Shown: positions 10,189 through 19,015 of the stretch, piece after piece | How positions within the stretch are numbered: the stretch's first letter is position 1 | Layout of the letters: each line of letters begins with the position of its first letter | From: CBDAPE01 sp965198325 | GTDB taxonomy: Bacteria; Pseudomonadota; Alphaproteobacteria; UBA828; JAPUJA01 | Direction: 5' to 3' | DNA length: 64,000 bases | NCBI GenBank assembly: GCA_965198325.1 | Contig: CBDAPE010000015.1 | Location: 124,001-188,000, forward strand | Notes under the pieces: generated by a model | What the model was told of the DNA's origin: nothing | Seen by the model: the letters and a program-made list of their open reading frames with translations, nothing else | Databases searched by the model: none | Translations under genes and position numbers: made by a program

Positions 10189-10560
10189 TCATTCCGCGGT
10201 CCGGGCATGATAGCAGAAGATCTCGGATCGACCCCCGTCCGGCCCGACCTTCACGAGGCTGGATCCCTCGATTGACGTACCGGTGTTGGCCCACCAGAAC
10301 CAGAGTGTAACCGTCCCGTCGTCTTCCTGTTTGGTAACGATCTCGCTCACATCCACAAAGTTCTCGTATTTTGGGCCGTCGTGGAGATGCTCGACATTGG
10401 TCGTGGTGTCCCCCATGTAGGCTTCAAACTCAGCGCGAGATATCCGGCCCACATTGGGATTGTCGAAAAAATAGCTGTCCGCAGCCTGCGCCAGCAGACG
10501 TGGAACATCGCCAGTTACCTAGCCCTCAAGATAGGCGTCGATGCGCTCGGCCACAGTCAT
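10189..10560 (-). pseudogene. SnoaL-like / NTF2-fold protein with early amber codon
   Basis: From ATG 10560 the frame reads MTVAERIDAYLEG, then TAG (10519-10521), then VTGDVPRLLAQAADSYFF and onward without a break to 10189. The whole is about 123 codons, the usual size of SnoaL-like polyketide-cyclase/NTF2-fold proteins, with a typical helical N-terminus and a sheet part (GTVTLWFWWANTGTSIEGS). The TAG probably replaces Trp or another residue between helices. Restart at a GTG at 10452 would lose the first helix and probably not fold. Function is unknown; these folds serve as small-molecule isomerases or dehydratases. Confidence 0.62.
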
Positions 10561-10917
10561 GGATTGATCCCTTTTGCCGTACGACAGGAACCTTTAGGCG
10601 GAACGTCCAGCGAACCGTCCTATCGTAATACAGATGGTCTCTGACAGGATGCCTGCTTCACCGTTCTTGACCCCGGCAAGTTACGCCTCAAAGTTAGCCT
10701 TGGCAAAATTGCCGGCGTCGGGATGTCAATGGCGGAGCAAAAAGGGACGACCGTGGCGGTGTAAGAAGGGACCACCTGGCGGCTGCGGGCTTGTCCCCGT
10801 AGTCCATCATGGGCGGGCCCCGCGTGCGACGCGGCGTGCCCTCAACAGGCCGACGCGGCGGCGCGCGCGGAAGGGACCTGTGGGCCCATGGGGTCAAGCG
10901 TGGGTTGGATGGTCGGT

Positions 10918-11682
10918 TCAGTTCGCCGTCGGGGTTTGACGCCTGCGGCTCTGGTTGAGCCTGTAGCTCTCGCCATTCATCTCGAGGATGTTGACGTGGT
11001 GGGTGCGGCGGTCGAGGAGAGCGCCGGTAAGCCGCTCGGAGCCGAACACCTCGGTCCATTCGTCGAACGGCAGATTGGTGGTGACCAGGGTCGAGCCCCG
11101 CTCGTAGCGCTGGCTGAACACCTCGAACAGGAGCTCGGCACCGGTCTTGGACAGCGGCACGAAGCCGAGTTCGTCGACGATCAGAAGCTTGTAGGTGGCG
11201 AGCTTCTTCTGGAACCTCAGCAGTTGCTTGTCATCGCGGGCCTCGATGAGCTCGTGGACCAGGGCAGCGGCGGTGATGAAGCCGACCGAGAGGCCCTTCT
11301 GGCAGGCCGCCAAGCCGAGACCGAGGGCGATGTGGGTCTTGCCGGTGCCGCTGTTGCCGAGCGCGATGAGGTTCTCGCGGCGCTCGATGTACGCGCAGCG
11401 GGCGAGCTCCAGGACCAACGTCTTGTTGAGCGAGGGGATGACCTTGAAATCGAAGCTATCGAGGCTCTTGATCACGGGGAAGCGCGCCGCCTTGATCCGC
11501 CGCTCGACCATGCGGCGCTCGCGGTCGATCAGCTCGAGCTCGGCCAGACGCAAGAGATAGCGAACGTGGTCGACGCCTTCAGAGGCGCACTGCCGGGCGA
11601 TCTTGTCGTACTCTCGCAGGAAGGTCGGAAGCTTGAGCGTCTTGAGGTGGTGGGCGAGCAGCAGCTGTGGTGCGTCGGTCAT
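10918..11682 (-). CDS. istB: IS21 helper ATPase IstB
   Basis: A 254-residue AAA+ ATPase related to DnaC that regulates IS21 target choice. Walker A reads LGNSGTGKTHIALGLG and Walker B KLLIVDELGFVPL; sensor-like TTNLPFDEW and the final RRTHHVNILEMNGESYR are typical. The start is ATG 11682, overlapping the original istA stop as ATGA. It appears intact. Confidence 0.92.
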   Translation of the reverse strand: MTDAPQLLLAHHLKTLKLPTFLREYDKIARQCASEGVDHVRYLLRLAELELIDRERRMVERRIKAARFPVIKSLDSFDFKVIPSLNKTLVLELARCAYIERRENLIALGNSGTGKTHIALGLGLAACQKGLSVGFITAAALVHELIEARDDKQLLRFQKKLATYKLLIVDELGFVPLSKTGAELLFEVFSQRYERGSTLVTTNLPFDEWTEVFGSERLTGALLDRRTHHVNILEMNGESYRLNQSRRRQTPTAN

Positions 11683-13179
11683 GCACGGAGCCCCGGCAGC
11701 AGGCTCATGTACGACTTGGCAGACGTGGTCGCGACCCGGGCGCGCGGCAGGTACGGATAGACCTCGAGGTTGAGCCGGGGCGGCCGCCGCTCGATGCGGC
11801 ACAGTACCAGGTGCTTCACCGCATCGAAGCCGATGGCGCCGAGCCTGAGCGCGTCGCCGACCGCTGCCCTCGACCTCCTCGAGCCGGAAGCTCTCCAGCA
11901 GACGGCGCACCTGGACGGACTCGCGCTTGCCCGCCTTGCCCATGCGGGCTTCGAGCAGGCGTCGCAGAGTGATGAAGGCCTCGGGCAGGTCCCAGCCCGC
12001 CAACGGCGCGGCCTGGTCGAGGGCGCCGATCTTCTGCTCGATCAAGGGTAGGTAATGCAGCGGGTCGAAGATCAGGTCCTCGCTGTCGTAGGACCGGCGG
12101 TGCCGGGCAATCACCTCCGCGCCGCAAGAGATAACGACCTCGTCGACGGAGCACCGGATCAGCACCTCGCGGTGGCCATAGGCCACGGGCACCGAGTAGT
12201 CGTTGCCCCGGCAGCGCACCAGTGACAGCGAGCTCACCCGTCCAGTGCGCTTGTCGCAGGCATCGTATGGCGCCGGGGGGAGAGGCAAGAAGGCTTCCCG
12301 GTCCCGTGCGAGGCGCTCGCCGATGGTCTCCTTGTGACCCCGCAGCCGCGCCGCCTGGCGCCGGCGGCACTGTCCCGCGAGAGCATCGTTCAGCGCCTCG
12401 AAGCTCTCGGCCCGCGGGACGGGGACCCGGAAGGTCCGCCGGATGAAGCCGACCAGTCCCTCGACCTTGCCTTTGTCGTTGCCCTTGCCCGGCCGGCCGA
12501 ACCTGTCCTCGAACAGATAGGGGGATTGAAGGTCCGTGAAGACGCGCGTTCGCTGCCGCTTGCCATCGCCCAGTATCCGGGCGACTGCCAGCTTGGTGTT
12601 GTCGTACAGGATGGATCGGGGGACGCCGCCGAAGAACGCAACCGCCGCGTTGTGGCCAGCGCAGAACGCCTCGGTCGTCTCCGCCGGGTAGGCCTTCACG
12701 AAGCAGGCATCACTGTGGGGAAGATCGAAGGCAAGGAAGTGGACCTTGCACGCCACGCCGCCGATCACCGCCATCGCCTCGCCGAAGTCCGCCTGGGCGG
12801 GGCCGGGGGAATGGACGAGCGGCACGAACATCTCGCGCGACCGAAGCCGCCGCTCACGGACATAGTCCTTCACGATGGTGTAGCCGCCCGTAAAGCCGTA
12901 CTCGTCCCGGAGACGGTCGAAGATCCGCTTCGCCGTGGGCCGTTGCTTGTGGTGGCTGGTCCGATCGTCTTCCAGAATCCGATCGATGATCCCCGTGAAC
13001 GGACCCCGCTTCGGCCGCCGTGGCGGCTTGCCGCGGCGAGACCCCGGCGGCACCGAGAACGACAGCATCTTGCGGACCGTCTTGCGGTCCAGCCCGAACA
13101 CCCGCGAGGCCTCGCGGGTGCTCATTCCCTCGACACGACACGCCCGCCGAACCCGCGCGTACAAATCCACCCGATACAT
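11679..13179 (-). pseudogene. istA: IS21 transposase IstA, frameshifted near the C-terminus
   Basis: DDE transposase of IS21. The N-terminal helix-turn-helix reads STREASRVFGLDRKTVRKML. The rve core includes QADFGEAMAVIGG, YDNTKLAV and GKGNDKGKVEGLVG. Near 11870 the original frame is lost; translating one base over restores a normal tail (VGDALRLGAIGFDAVKH ... SYMSLLPGLRA) ending in TGA 11681-11679, which overlaps the istB ATG. Because of the shift, the reading frame runs without a stop straight into istB, producing a 753-codon open frame that is an artefact of the lesion. Catalytic residues precede the lesion, so activity cannot be ruled out. Confidence 0.82.
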
Positions 13180-13501
13180 CCCCCCGCCTTCCAGTCAGAG
13201 CAGCCCTGACAGAAGGCTATAGACGGTCCCATTTTGGTCCGCCGCAGCCGGATCAACCGGCCGCTTCAGTGGGGGATTATTGCGCCGCCGTTCTCATCGG
13301 GAGCATCGAAAATGAACCTGTCGGCGGTAGACTACATCGGGCAGACAGCATCGCCGGCACCGCAGACCATCGCGCCTTACCGCAGCAAGCCATCCATCGT
13401 GCCCGCGCGGCTACGGATTGATCGCCGCTCGCCAAAAACATCGGGCGCGGACTAAACTGACGTTTGCTAATAACCGCGGGACAGGTCGCGGCCATCACGA
13501 C

Positions 13502-14785
13502 ATGAGAGGGGATAAAGAAAAATGGCGAAAGGCGGGAGCGAAGAAGTTAAAGAGTGACAGGGAGGTAGCCCTGGAATCCGGCTCCCCTCAGTTAGAAATT
13601 CCTTTCAGCACCGCAGAGTACCGATCCCGGCTCGACAAAATCCGGCAAAGGATGACGAAGCAAAAGATTGACACGCTTTTCGTCGCGAGCCCGGAGTCAA
13701 TGTATTACGTCAGCGGCTTTCAAGCTGTGTGGTACCAGGTCCAAGCACTTGAGCAATGGCTTCCACTATCCGGCATGGCGATCCACGTCGACTCGGACAA
13801 GATTATCCATTTCGACAACGACGGTGAAATGAACCTCTGTAAATATTCCACGCGCGCCGAGGACCTCCGCATCCTGGATCGTCACGAGGGAAATTTGCTG
13901 CCCTTCATCGTCAAAAACCTAAAGCAGGAAGGATGGCTCAAAGGCACGGTCGGGCTCGAGACCCGGAAGTACCGGCCAAATCGGGCCGTCAGTGAAGCCT
14001 TCGAAGCGAAACTGGTGCAAGCGGGCTGCAAGCGGGTTATCGATGGCTCCGATATCGTCGACGACGTGCGCCGGTTTAAGTCGCCCCAGGAAATGGCTTA
14101 CTTCCGGACGGCGGCGAAACTGACCGACATTGGAATGAAGGCCGCGCAAAAGGCCATCCGTCCAGGCGTGACCGAGCTCGATATTTATGCCGAGACGCAC
14201 TATGCCATGACCCGGGCGGGCAGCGAACCGTCCGCGCTGATCTGGCCGGTCTGCTCGGGAAGCAAAAGCCTCGCGCACCACAGTATGCCTTCTCGGCGGC
14301 AGGTCATGGCGGGAGATGTGATTAACATCGACTGTTGTGGGGTCTACAACCGCTACCACTCCAACATTTCCCGCACCTACTCCGTCGGCGAGCCAGCCAA
14401 GGATGTAGCCGAGGTTTCCGCCAAGGCGGCAGGGGCATTCGACGTGTTGCTGAAGCACGCAAAACCGGGTGCCAAAATTCAGAGGGTCGCCGACGCCTTG
14501 AAGGCTTACTACAAGGACCGCGGCCTATGGGGCAATCAATGGTGGACCGGTGGCTACGAATTGGGTGCCGCCTTCGCTCCGGACTGGGTCGGCGCGTTGT
14601 CATACGATGTGGAGCGGGACAACGGCGAGGCTACCTTCGAGGAGGGGATGGTCGTAAATTACGAAAGCAATTTCTACTTCCCGGGCGCCGCCGGGATGAC
14701 CGTGTGCATCGATACCATGATGTTCGATCAAGGCAAGGTCGAAATTCCTCATCGAACGCCAATGGAGTTGATCGTTATCGACTGA
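13502..14785 (+). CDS. M24-family creatinase-like hydrolase
   Basis: About 427 residues with the two-domain creatinase/prolidase (pita-bread) fold: an N-terminal creatinase_N domain from PFSTAEYRSRLDKIRQRM, and the M24 domain from KSPQEMAYFRTAAKLTDIG. In true metallopeptidases five ligands (D, D, H, E, E) bind two metals. Here the second Asp is Asn (YHSNISRTY), and the usual H before the glycine loop is replaced (TGGYELGAAF). That pattern fits the metal-independent creatinase branch, which cleaves creatine to sarcosine and urea; HHSMPS could supply the acid/base histidine. The substrate is inferred. Start: ATG 13502 is in frame after a purine-rich stretch, but homologous sequence only begins near codon 27, so the real start is uncertain. 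It lies near a glycine-betaine-type importer. Confidence 0.82.
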   Translation: MRGDKEKWRKAGAKKLKSDREVALESGSPQLEIPFSTAEYRSRLDKIRQRMTKQKIDTLFVASPESMYYVSGFQAVWYQVQALEQWLPLSGMAIHVDSDKIIHFDNDGEMNLCKYSTRAEDLRILDRHEGNLLPFIVKNLKQEGWLKGTVGLETRKYRPNRAVSEAFEAKLVQAGCKRVIDGSDIVDDVRRFKSPQEMAYFRTAAKLTDIGMKAAQKAIRPGVTELDIYAETHYAMTRAGSEPSALIWPVCSGSKSLAHHSMPSRRQVMAGDVINIDCCGVYNRYHSNISRTYSVGEPAKDVAEVSAKAAGAFDVLLKHAKPGAKIQRVADALKAYYKDRGLWGNQWWTGGYELGAAFAPDWVGALSYDVERDNGEATFEEGMVVNYESNFYFPGAAGMTVCIDTMMFDQGKVEIPHRTPMELIVID

Positions 14786-15147
14786 GGCGTCTACGGCGCA
14801 TCACACGAGAGTGTCACGATCGAATTCGCGACGTCAGCCTGATTCTGCGCGTCCGGGCGGCCGATCTGAGGCCAACGGCGTCGCTGGACGCGGAGACGGT
14901 CCTCGACCGGGAGCGGATTCGACACGCTTGCGGCGTCGTCGGTTCTGCGGCGGGAGGGCAGACGAGTGCGCACGAGACGTTCGTCCAACAAGTGACGCAC
15001 GATTAAGTGAATATTTGCCCAGCCGATTATGGGTACGTGTCACGAGTTCAAACCAAACAACTTGATCGTGTCCGCGTCCGCAAAACCAACGACCGCCCCG
15101 TCGTTCATGCACCAGGGGAAGATTGATGAAATGCGGCCTTGCTGCGG
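14786..15147. other. Intergenic stretch between convergent genes
   Basis: About 360 bases between the creatinase-like gene and the binding-protein gene. Minus-strand codons around 15040-15130 read like a short protein tail (MNDGAVVGFADADTIKLFG, then TGA) and may be the remnant of a lost gene; I cannot name it. No RNA gene or clear terminator hairpin was found. Confidence 0.45.
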
Positions 15148-16098
15148 CTAGCCCCCATGTGCCGCGTCGACCCAAGCGCGCCAAATGTCCTCGTTTTCGT
15201 CGACCCATTTCATTGTGACCGCCTCAGCGTCCATGCCGTCAGAGTCGATAGCCTTTAGCATGGGAACCTGCATCTCGTTCGTCATCTGGTAGTTCTGCAG
15301 GAATCGATAGGCAACAGGCCACTTGTCCTCCATGCCAATCCAGGCCACCTTCTTTATCCAGCTTACGGGCCAACCACACATGTCGCAACCGTCCTCGTAC
15401 GCCGGCATTTCAACTGATCTGAGATCGAACTCCCCAAAAACCCAATGGGGATTCCAGAAGCTTACGAGTATAGGCTGTTGGCGTTCGAAGGCTGACCGAA
15501 TCTCCGAGATCATGCTGCCTTCCGAGCCTCCTGGCTTGTTCACCAATTTGCCTTCAAGGCCAAAAGCCTCGACCTTGTTGACCGAAATGCTTCCCCAATC
15601 CGAGGGATAGTCGAGGATCCGTCCCATTGGGAACGTCTCTGGTACGGCAAATAACTCAGCGCAATCCTGCAAGGCCTCCCAACTGGGGAGGCCCGGACAC
15701 GTCTCTTCCACGAAACCCGGATAAATCCATCCCTCCCAGGGAACAAGCCCCAGGCCCCCGAGATCGACGATGTTCCCACCGTCTAGACTGGCCATGATTT
15801 GCTCTCCCTGGGTAAACTCCCAATTTTCGAGAGCGGCTGTGATTGAGTTGTCGTGCAGTGCGAGTACCGCCGCGACATCGCCGGCAACGACGTACTCCAC
15901 CTCGTAACCCATACGTTTGAGGATTTCACCTGCGACATGGGTGGTTACATGGTTGCCTGTCCAGTCCCCGATCGAAAGTTTTATCGGGTCTGTTGACTCC
16001 GGTACACTCTCCGCCTTCGCTAACGACGAGTAGCCGACGCCAATAATAAGAGTGGCCGCAGCTACTACAGCGTAAATTCTCTTTGTAAGGTTCTTCAC
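15148..16098 (-). CDS. Glycine betaine/proline-type ABC transporter substrate-binding protein
   Basis: A 316-residue periplasmic binding protein of the OpuAC/ProX type. The signal peptide spans the first 29 residues (cut near AKA-ES). The mature part has DWTGNHVTTHVAGEILKRMG, typical of quaternary-amine binders, and aromatic-rich stretches such as LGLVPWEGWIYPGF and FWNPHWVFGEFD that can form a cation-pi cage. The start is GTG 16098, preceded by GGGAGG at the right distance. The matching permease is at 19016-21145 on the same strand, but a plus-strand dimethylformamidase-like gene lies between them, and no ATPase is seen in the window. The natural ligand could be betaine, carnitine, choline or a related methylated amine. 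Confidence 0.9.
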   Translation of the reverse strand: MKNLTKRIYAVVAAATLIIGVGYSSLAKAESVPESTDPIKLSIGDWTGNHVTTHVAGEILKRMGYEVEYVVAGDVAAVLALHDNSITAALENWEFTQGEQIMASLDGGNIVDLGGLGLVPWEGWIYPGFVEETCPGLPSWEALQDCAELFAVPETFPMGRILDYPSDWGSISVNKVEAFGLEGKLVNKPGGSEGSMISEIRSAFERQQPILVSFWNPHWVFGEFDLRSVEMPAYEDGCDMCGWPVSWIKKVAWIGMEDKWPVAYRFLQNYQMTNEMQVPMLKAIDSDGMDAEAVTMKWVDENEDIWRAWVDAAHGG

Positions 16099-16338
16099 TG
16101 ATGCATCCTCCCAATTTATAAGTTTTTTTCTACGGTACAGCCTAATCGCTTACCAACGCAAGCAGCTGAACTGCCCCCCAGTGGTTGAACCGAATTGGTG
16201 GTGATTTAAACACCTTTCTGAACATCCCGCCTGCCCGAGGGAGAGTAAAAATCGATGCCCGTGTACTTTGGAGAGCGCCAGAGCCGTTCGATGAGGATAT
16301 TGTCGAGATTCGGGTATCACAGAGCAGATTAATTACCG

Positions 16339-16521
16339 CTGGCCGAGGAGAAGGTGCTGATCGAACGATGGCAGCGCCACGACAACACCGTCCAATCATA
16401 CGGTTCGCCTGGCCAGAGACTGCCCGGCCCTGAGGTGATCTGGCCCGATCCCAACGTTCCGACCTGCGCATTCCACAGGCTACAGCTGGAGCAATTCAAA
16501 CCGCACGAGCTTCTTTCATAA
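16339..16521 (+). mobile_element. Remnant of an IS3-family transposase C-terminus
   Basis: Sixty codons ending in TAA at 16519 read LAEEKVLIERWQRHDNTVQS and then a YGSPGQRLPGPEVIW-like stretch. This matches the final part of IS3-family OrfB proteins (compare KVLIERWRHHYNTIRPHSS in the intact copy near 57.9-58.0 kb). The catalytic core and both ends are gone, and the key HSSLGYRPP motif is decayed, so this is an old dead fragment. Confidence 0.7.
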
Positions 16522-16621
16522 GGGGTGGACGCCTTTGATCGGGCTGGTCACTCTACGAGGATTCAAAATTCCAATTGTCTTGCTCTGCTGCAAGACTGAG
16601 TCGGTCACGAGGGTGCAGGCG

Positions 16622-18910
16622 ATGCTAAAGATTACGGGCTACAGCGATCGGCTATACGCGCGCCCCGGTGAGACCATCAAGTTCATGGTAAGCTGCAACA
16701 GGCTGAAAAGGACCCGGCTCAAGTTCATGGTAAGCTGCAACAGGCTGAAGACCTATCGGGCCGACATCGTTCGCCTTGTCTGCGGGGATGCGAGCCCAAA
16801 AGGACCCGGCTTTAAGGAACAAGTGGTCCGCACCCCTGTGAGCCGGCGTTACAAAGGACGCAAGCAGCCGATCTACGCCGGCTCTTACGTCCATGTTCCC
16901 GATGGATCGGCTTTCGACGGGCTTGAGAGCTTCTCGGTTCAGGCGATGATTTGGCCGACGACGCCGAAGAAAGGCGTCCAAGGTATCGTGAGCAAATGGT
17001 CAGAGCGCGCGGGTTCCGGATTTGCGTTGATCCTCGATAGAAACGGCGCCGTTGCGTTGCAACTGGGTGATGACGATGGCCGGGTCGAGACGGTCAGTAC
17101 CGGAAGAACGCTCACGAACCGTCATTGGTATTTCGTTGGCGCAAGCTTCGATGCAAAAAGCCGGAAAATTTGCATTGTCCAAAACCCACTTGTCGAATTT
17201 CCCGATATTGCTGATCGGGCGGTCGTCGCCCGGAAATCGAAACTGGCGAAGATCGGAAAAAGTGACGCGCCTCTAATAATGGCAGCTATTTTTCATCGAG
17301 AGTCCAAAGGAAAAGCTCTCGCGACCGGTCACTATAACGGCAAGATAGCCCGCCCGCGGCTTATCAGCAGAGCGCTTACCGAGAGTGAGATGGAGGCGCT
17401 TAATGGCATGGCGCCAACGACGGATGATACGAGCTTGATCGGGGCATGGGATTTTTCAAAGGAGATGGCGTCGGACAAGATCACCGACCTCTCACTTAAC
17501 AAGATTCACGGGATGGTCATTAATCTCCCCACCCGCGCCATGACGGGGCCAAATTGGGCGGGTGAGGAATTCGATTGGCAGAATGCGCCAGAACAATGGG
17601 ATGCAATCCATTTTCACGACGACGATCTCTACGATGCTGGCTGGGCCGTCGATTTCGAACTGAAAATTCCACGCAATTTAAAGAGTGGGATTTACGCGGC
17701 GCGGCTGTGCTCGGGCAAGGAAGAAGAATACATTCCGTTCGCCGTGGGACCAAAACCGGGAAAGGAGGCGAAGATCGCGTTGCTGCTTTCGACCGCAACT
17801 TACTTGGCTTACGCCAACGAGCATATGGCAATCGACGGGGATCATCTCGAACTTCAATGCGGCCGGCTCATGGTTCTTCACGGCCATGAAATTTTCTTGG
17901 GTCAGCATCGGGAATACAGCGGATCGCTTTACGATCTTCATTCCGACGGCAGCGGATTTTGTTATTCATCATGGCTCCGACCGATCCTGAACATGCGGCC
18001 TAAATGCGATTCGGTGCTTGGCGGCTATGGTGACTCGTGCCTGTGGGGATTTAATGCCGACACTCACATTACCGACTGGCTTGAGGCGATGGGGCATGCG
18101 TATGACGTCATAACCGACGATGAGCTTCACCGCAGCGGAATCGAACTGCTCAAGCCTTACCGCGCCTTGATTACCGGCACCCATCCCGAATATTGGTCCA
18201 CCGAGATGTTGGATGCCTTGGACGGTTACAAGAGTCGCGGCGGACGATTGATGTATATAGGGGGTGACGGTTTTTACTGGCGCACCGCCTTTCACCGGGA
18301 AAAAACGGGGGTTATCGAGGTGCGGCGCAATGAGAACGGAATTCGTCCCTGGGCCTCGCATCCGGGCGAATATTACCACAGTTTCAATGGAGAATATGGC
18401 GGCCTCTGGTCCAGCCAGGGAAGACCACCACACTCCGTTGTTGGAACCGGATTTTGCGCCTGGGCGCATGACCTCTGTTCTTACTATCGGCGTAAACCCG
18501 ATAGCTTCGACCCCACCGTCAGGTTCATTTTCGAAGGCGTTGGCAGGGACGAGTTGATCGGTAACTTTGGACTGCTCGGCGGTGGCGCCTCTGGGCTCGA
18601 AATAGACCGTGCGTCACGTGATTTGGGTACACCGCCCAATGCGCTCCTCCTTGCCTCGTCGGAAAACCACACCGACAGCTATCTTCCGCCGCCCGACGAA
18701 TGTCTCGAAATCCTTCCGGGACTCGGTGGCCAGGAAAACCCGGACGTGCGAGCCGACATGCTGTTCTTCAAGACACCTAACGGAGGGGCGGTTTTTTCAA
18801 CGAGCTCGATCGCCTGGGCAGGAAGCCTGTCCCACAGCGGTTACGACAACAACGTGTCCCGAATTACAGCGAATGTTCTGAAACGTTTCCTCGATCCTAC
18901 ACCGATTTAG
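16622..18910 (+). CDS. N,N-dimethylformamidase large-subunit-like protein (copy 1)
   Basis: A 762-residue protein, the same size as characterised dimethylformamidase large (beta) subunits. The N-terminal part is a beta domain. Residues roughly 100-200 form a laminin-G/ConA-like domain (FSVQAMIWPTTPKKGVQGIV, HWYFVGASFDAKSRKIC). The C-terminal catalytic domain has YSGSLYDLHSDGSGFCYSSW, WGFNADTHITDWLEAMG, ITGTHPEYWS and SIAWAGSLSH. Known enzymes hold a single iron with two Tyr and one Glu; SLYDLH and THPEY are plausible carriers (inference). A second paralogue lies at 54596-56878. Unlike it, this copy has no small-subunit gene nearby and carries an in-frame 14-residue duplication near its N-terminus. 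The start is ATG 16622, which aligns with the paralogue; the open frame begins upstream at 16535. The substrate (formamide, other amide) is unproven. Confidence 0.82.
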   Translation: MLKITGYSDRLYARPGETIKFMVSCNRLKRTRLKFMVSCNRLKTYRADIVRLVCGDASPKGPGFKEQVVRTPVSRRYKGRKQPIYAGSYVHVPDGSAFDGLESFSVQAMIWPTTPKKGVQGIVSKWSERAGSGFALILDRNGAVALQLGDDDGRVETVSTGRTLTNRHWYFVGASFDAKSRKICIVQNPLVEFPDIADRAVVARKSKLAKIGKSDAPLIMAAIFHRESKGKALATGHYNGKIARPRLISRALTESEMEALNGMAPTTDDTSLIGAWDFSKEMASDKITDLSLNKIHGMVINLPTRAMTGPNWAGEEFDWQNAPEQWDAIHFHDDDLYDAGWAVDFELKIPRNLKSGIYAARLCSGKEEEYIPFAVGPKPGKEAKIALLLSTATYLAYANEHMAIDGDHLELQCGRLMVLHGHEIFLGQHREYSGSLYDLHSDGSGFCYSSWLRPILNMRPKCDSVLGGYGDSCLWGFNADTHITDWLEAMGHAYDVITDDELHRSGIELLKPYRALITGTHPEYWSTEMLDALDGYKSRGGRLMYIGGDGFYWRTAFHREKTGVIEVRRNENGIRPWASHPGEYYHSFNGEYGGLWSSQGRPPHSVVGTGFCAWAHDLCSYYRRKPDSFDPTVRFIFEGVGRDELIGNFGLLGGGASGLEIDRASRDLGTPPNALLLASSENHTDSYLPPPDECLEILPGLGGQENPDVRADMLFFKTPNGGAVFSTSSIAWAGSLSHSGYDNNVSRITANVLKRFLDPTPI
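16678..16811 (+). repeat. In-frame 42-bp duplication with a displaced 14-bp insert
   Basis: A perfect 30-bp direct repeat occupies 16678-16707 and 16720-16749, encoding KFMVSCNRL twice. The 14 bases AAAAGGACCCGGCT at the junction (16706-16719) also occur at 16798-16811 downstream in the same gene. This looks like a replication template switch: the polymerase jumped ahead, copied a short piece and jumped back. The reading frame is kept, with 14 extra codons. Confidence 0.85.
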
Positions 18911-19015
18911 GGACTTCGGGTGATTGGGCGAATCCCAGCCGTGGAGTTGCTAGTTTCAGCTCTTTCAAGAACGCTTATTATGGCAAAGGGAGCGATGGCT
19001 CCGACGCGTCCTATG

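Larger units (their letters stand above)
10724..13250 (-). mobile_element. IS21-family insertion sequence
   Basis: Element with istA and istB on the minus strand, bounded by inverted repeats. GGCGGAGCAAAAAGGGAC at 10731-10748 matches the reverse complement of 13226-13243 (GGCGGACCAAAATGGGAC) at 16 of 18 positions. A further related copy lies just inside the left end (about 10753-10774), as IS21 elements often show. The outer ends are approximate, since I could not find a convincing target duplication. About 165 bp at the left, inside the element, are non-coding. Confidence 0.85.

Noticed and set aside
13522..13557. Short leader peptide frame (ATG 13522, 11 codons) before the M24 gene
   Set aside because: It has a purine-rich upstream region but is tiny, out of frame with the gene and unsupported by any known leader; more likely chance.
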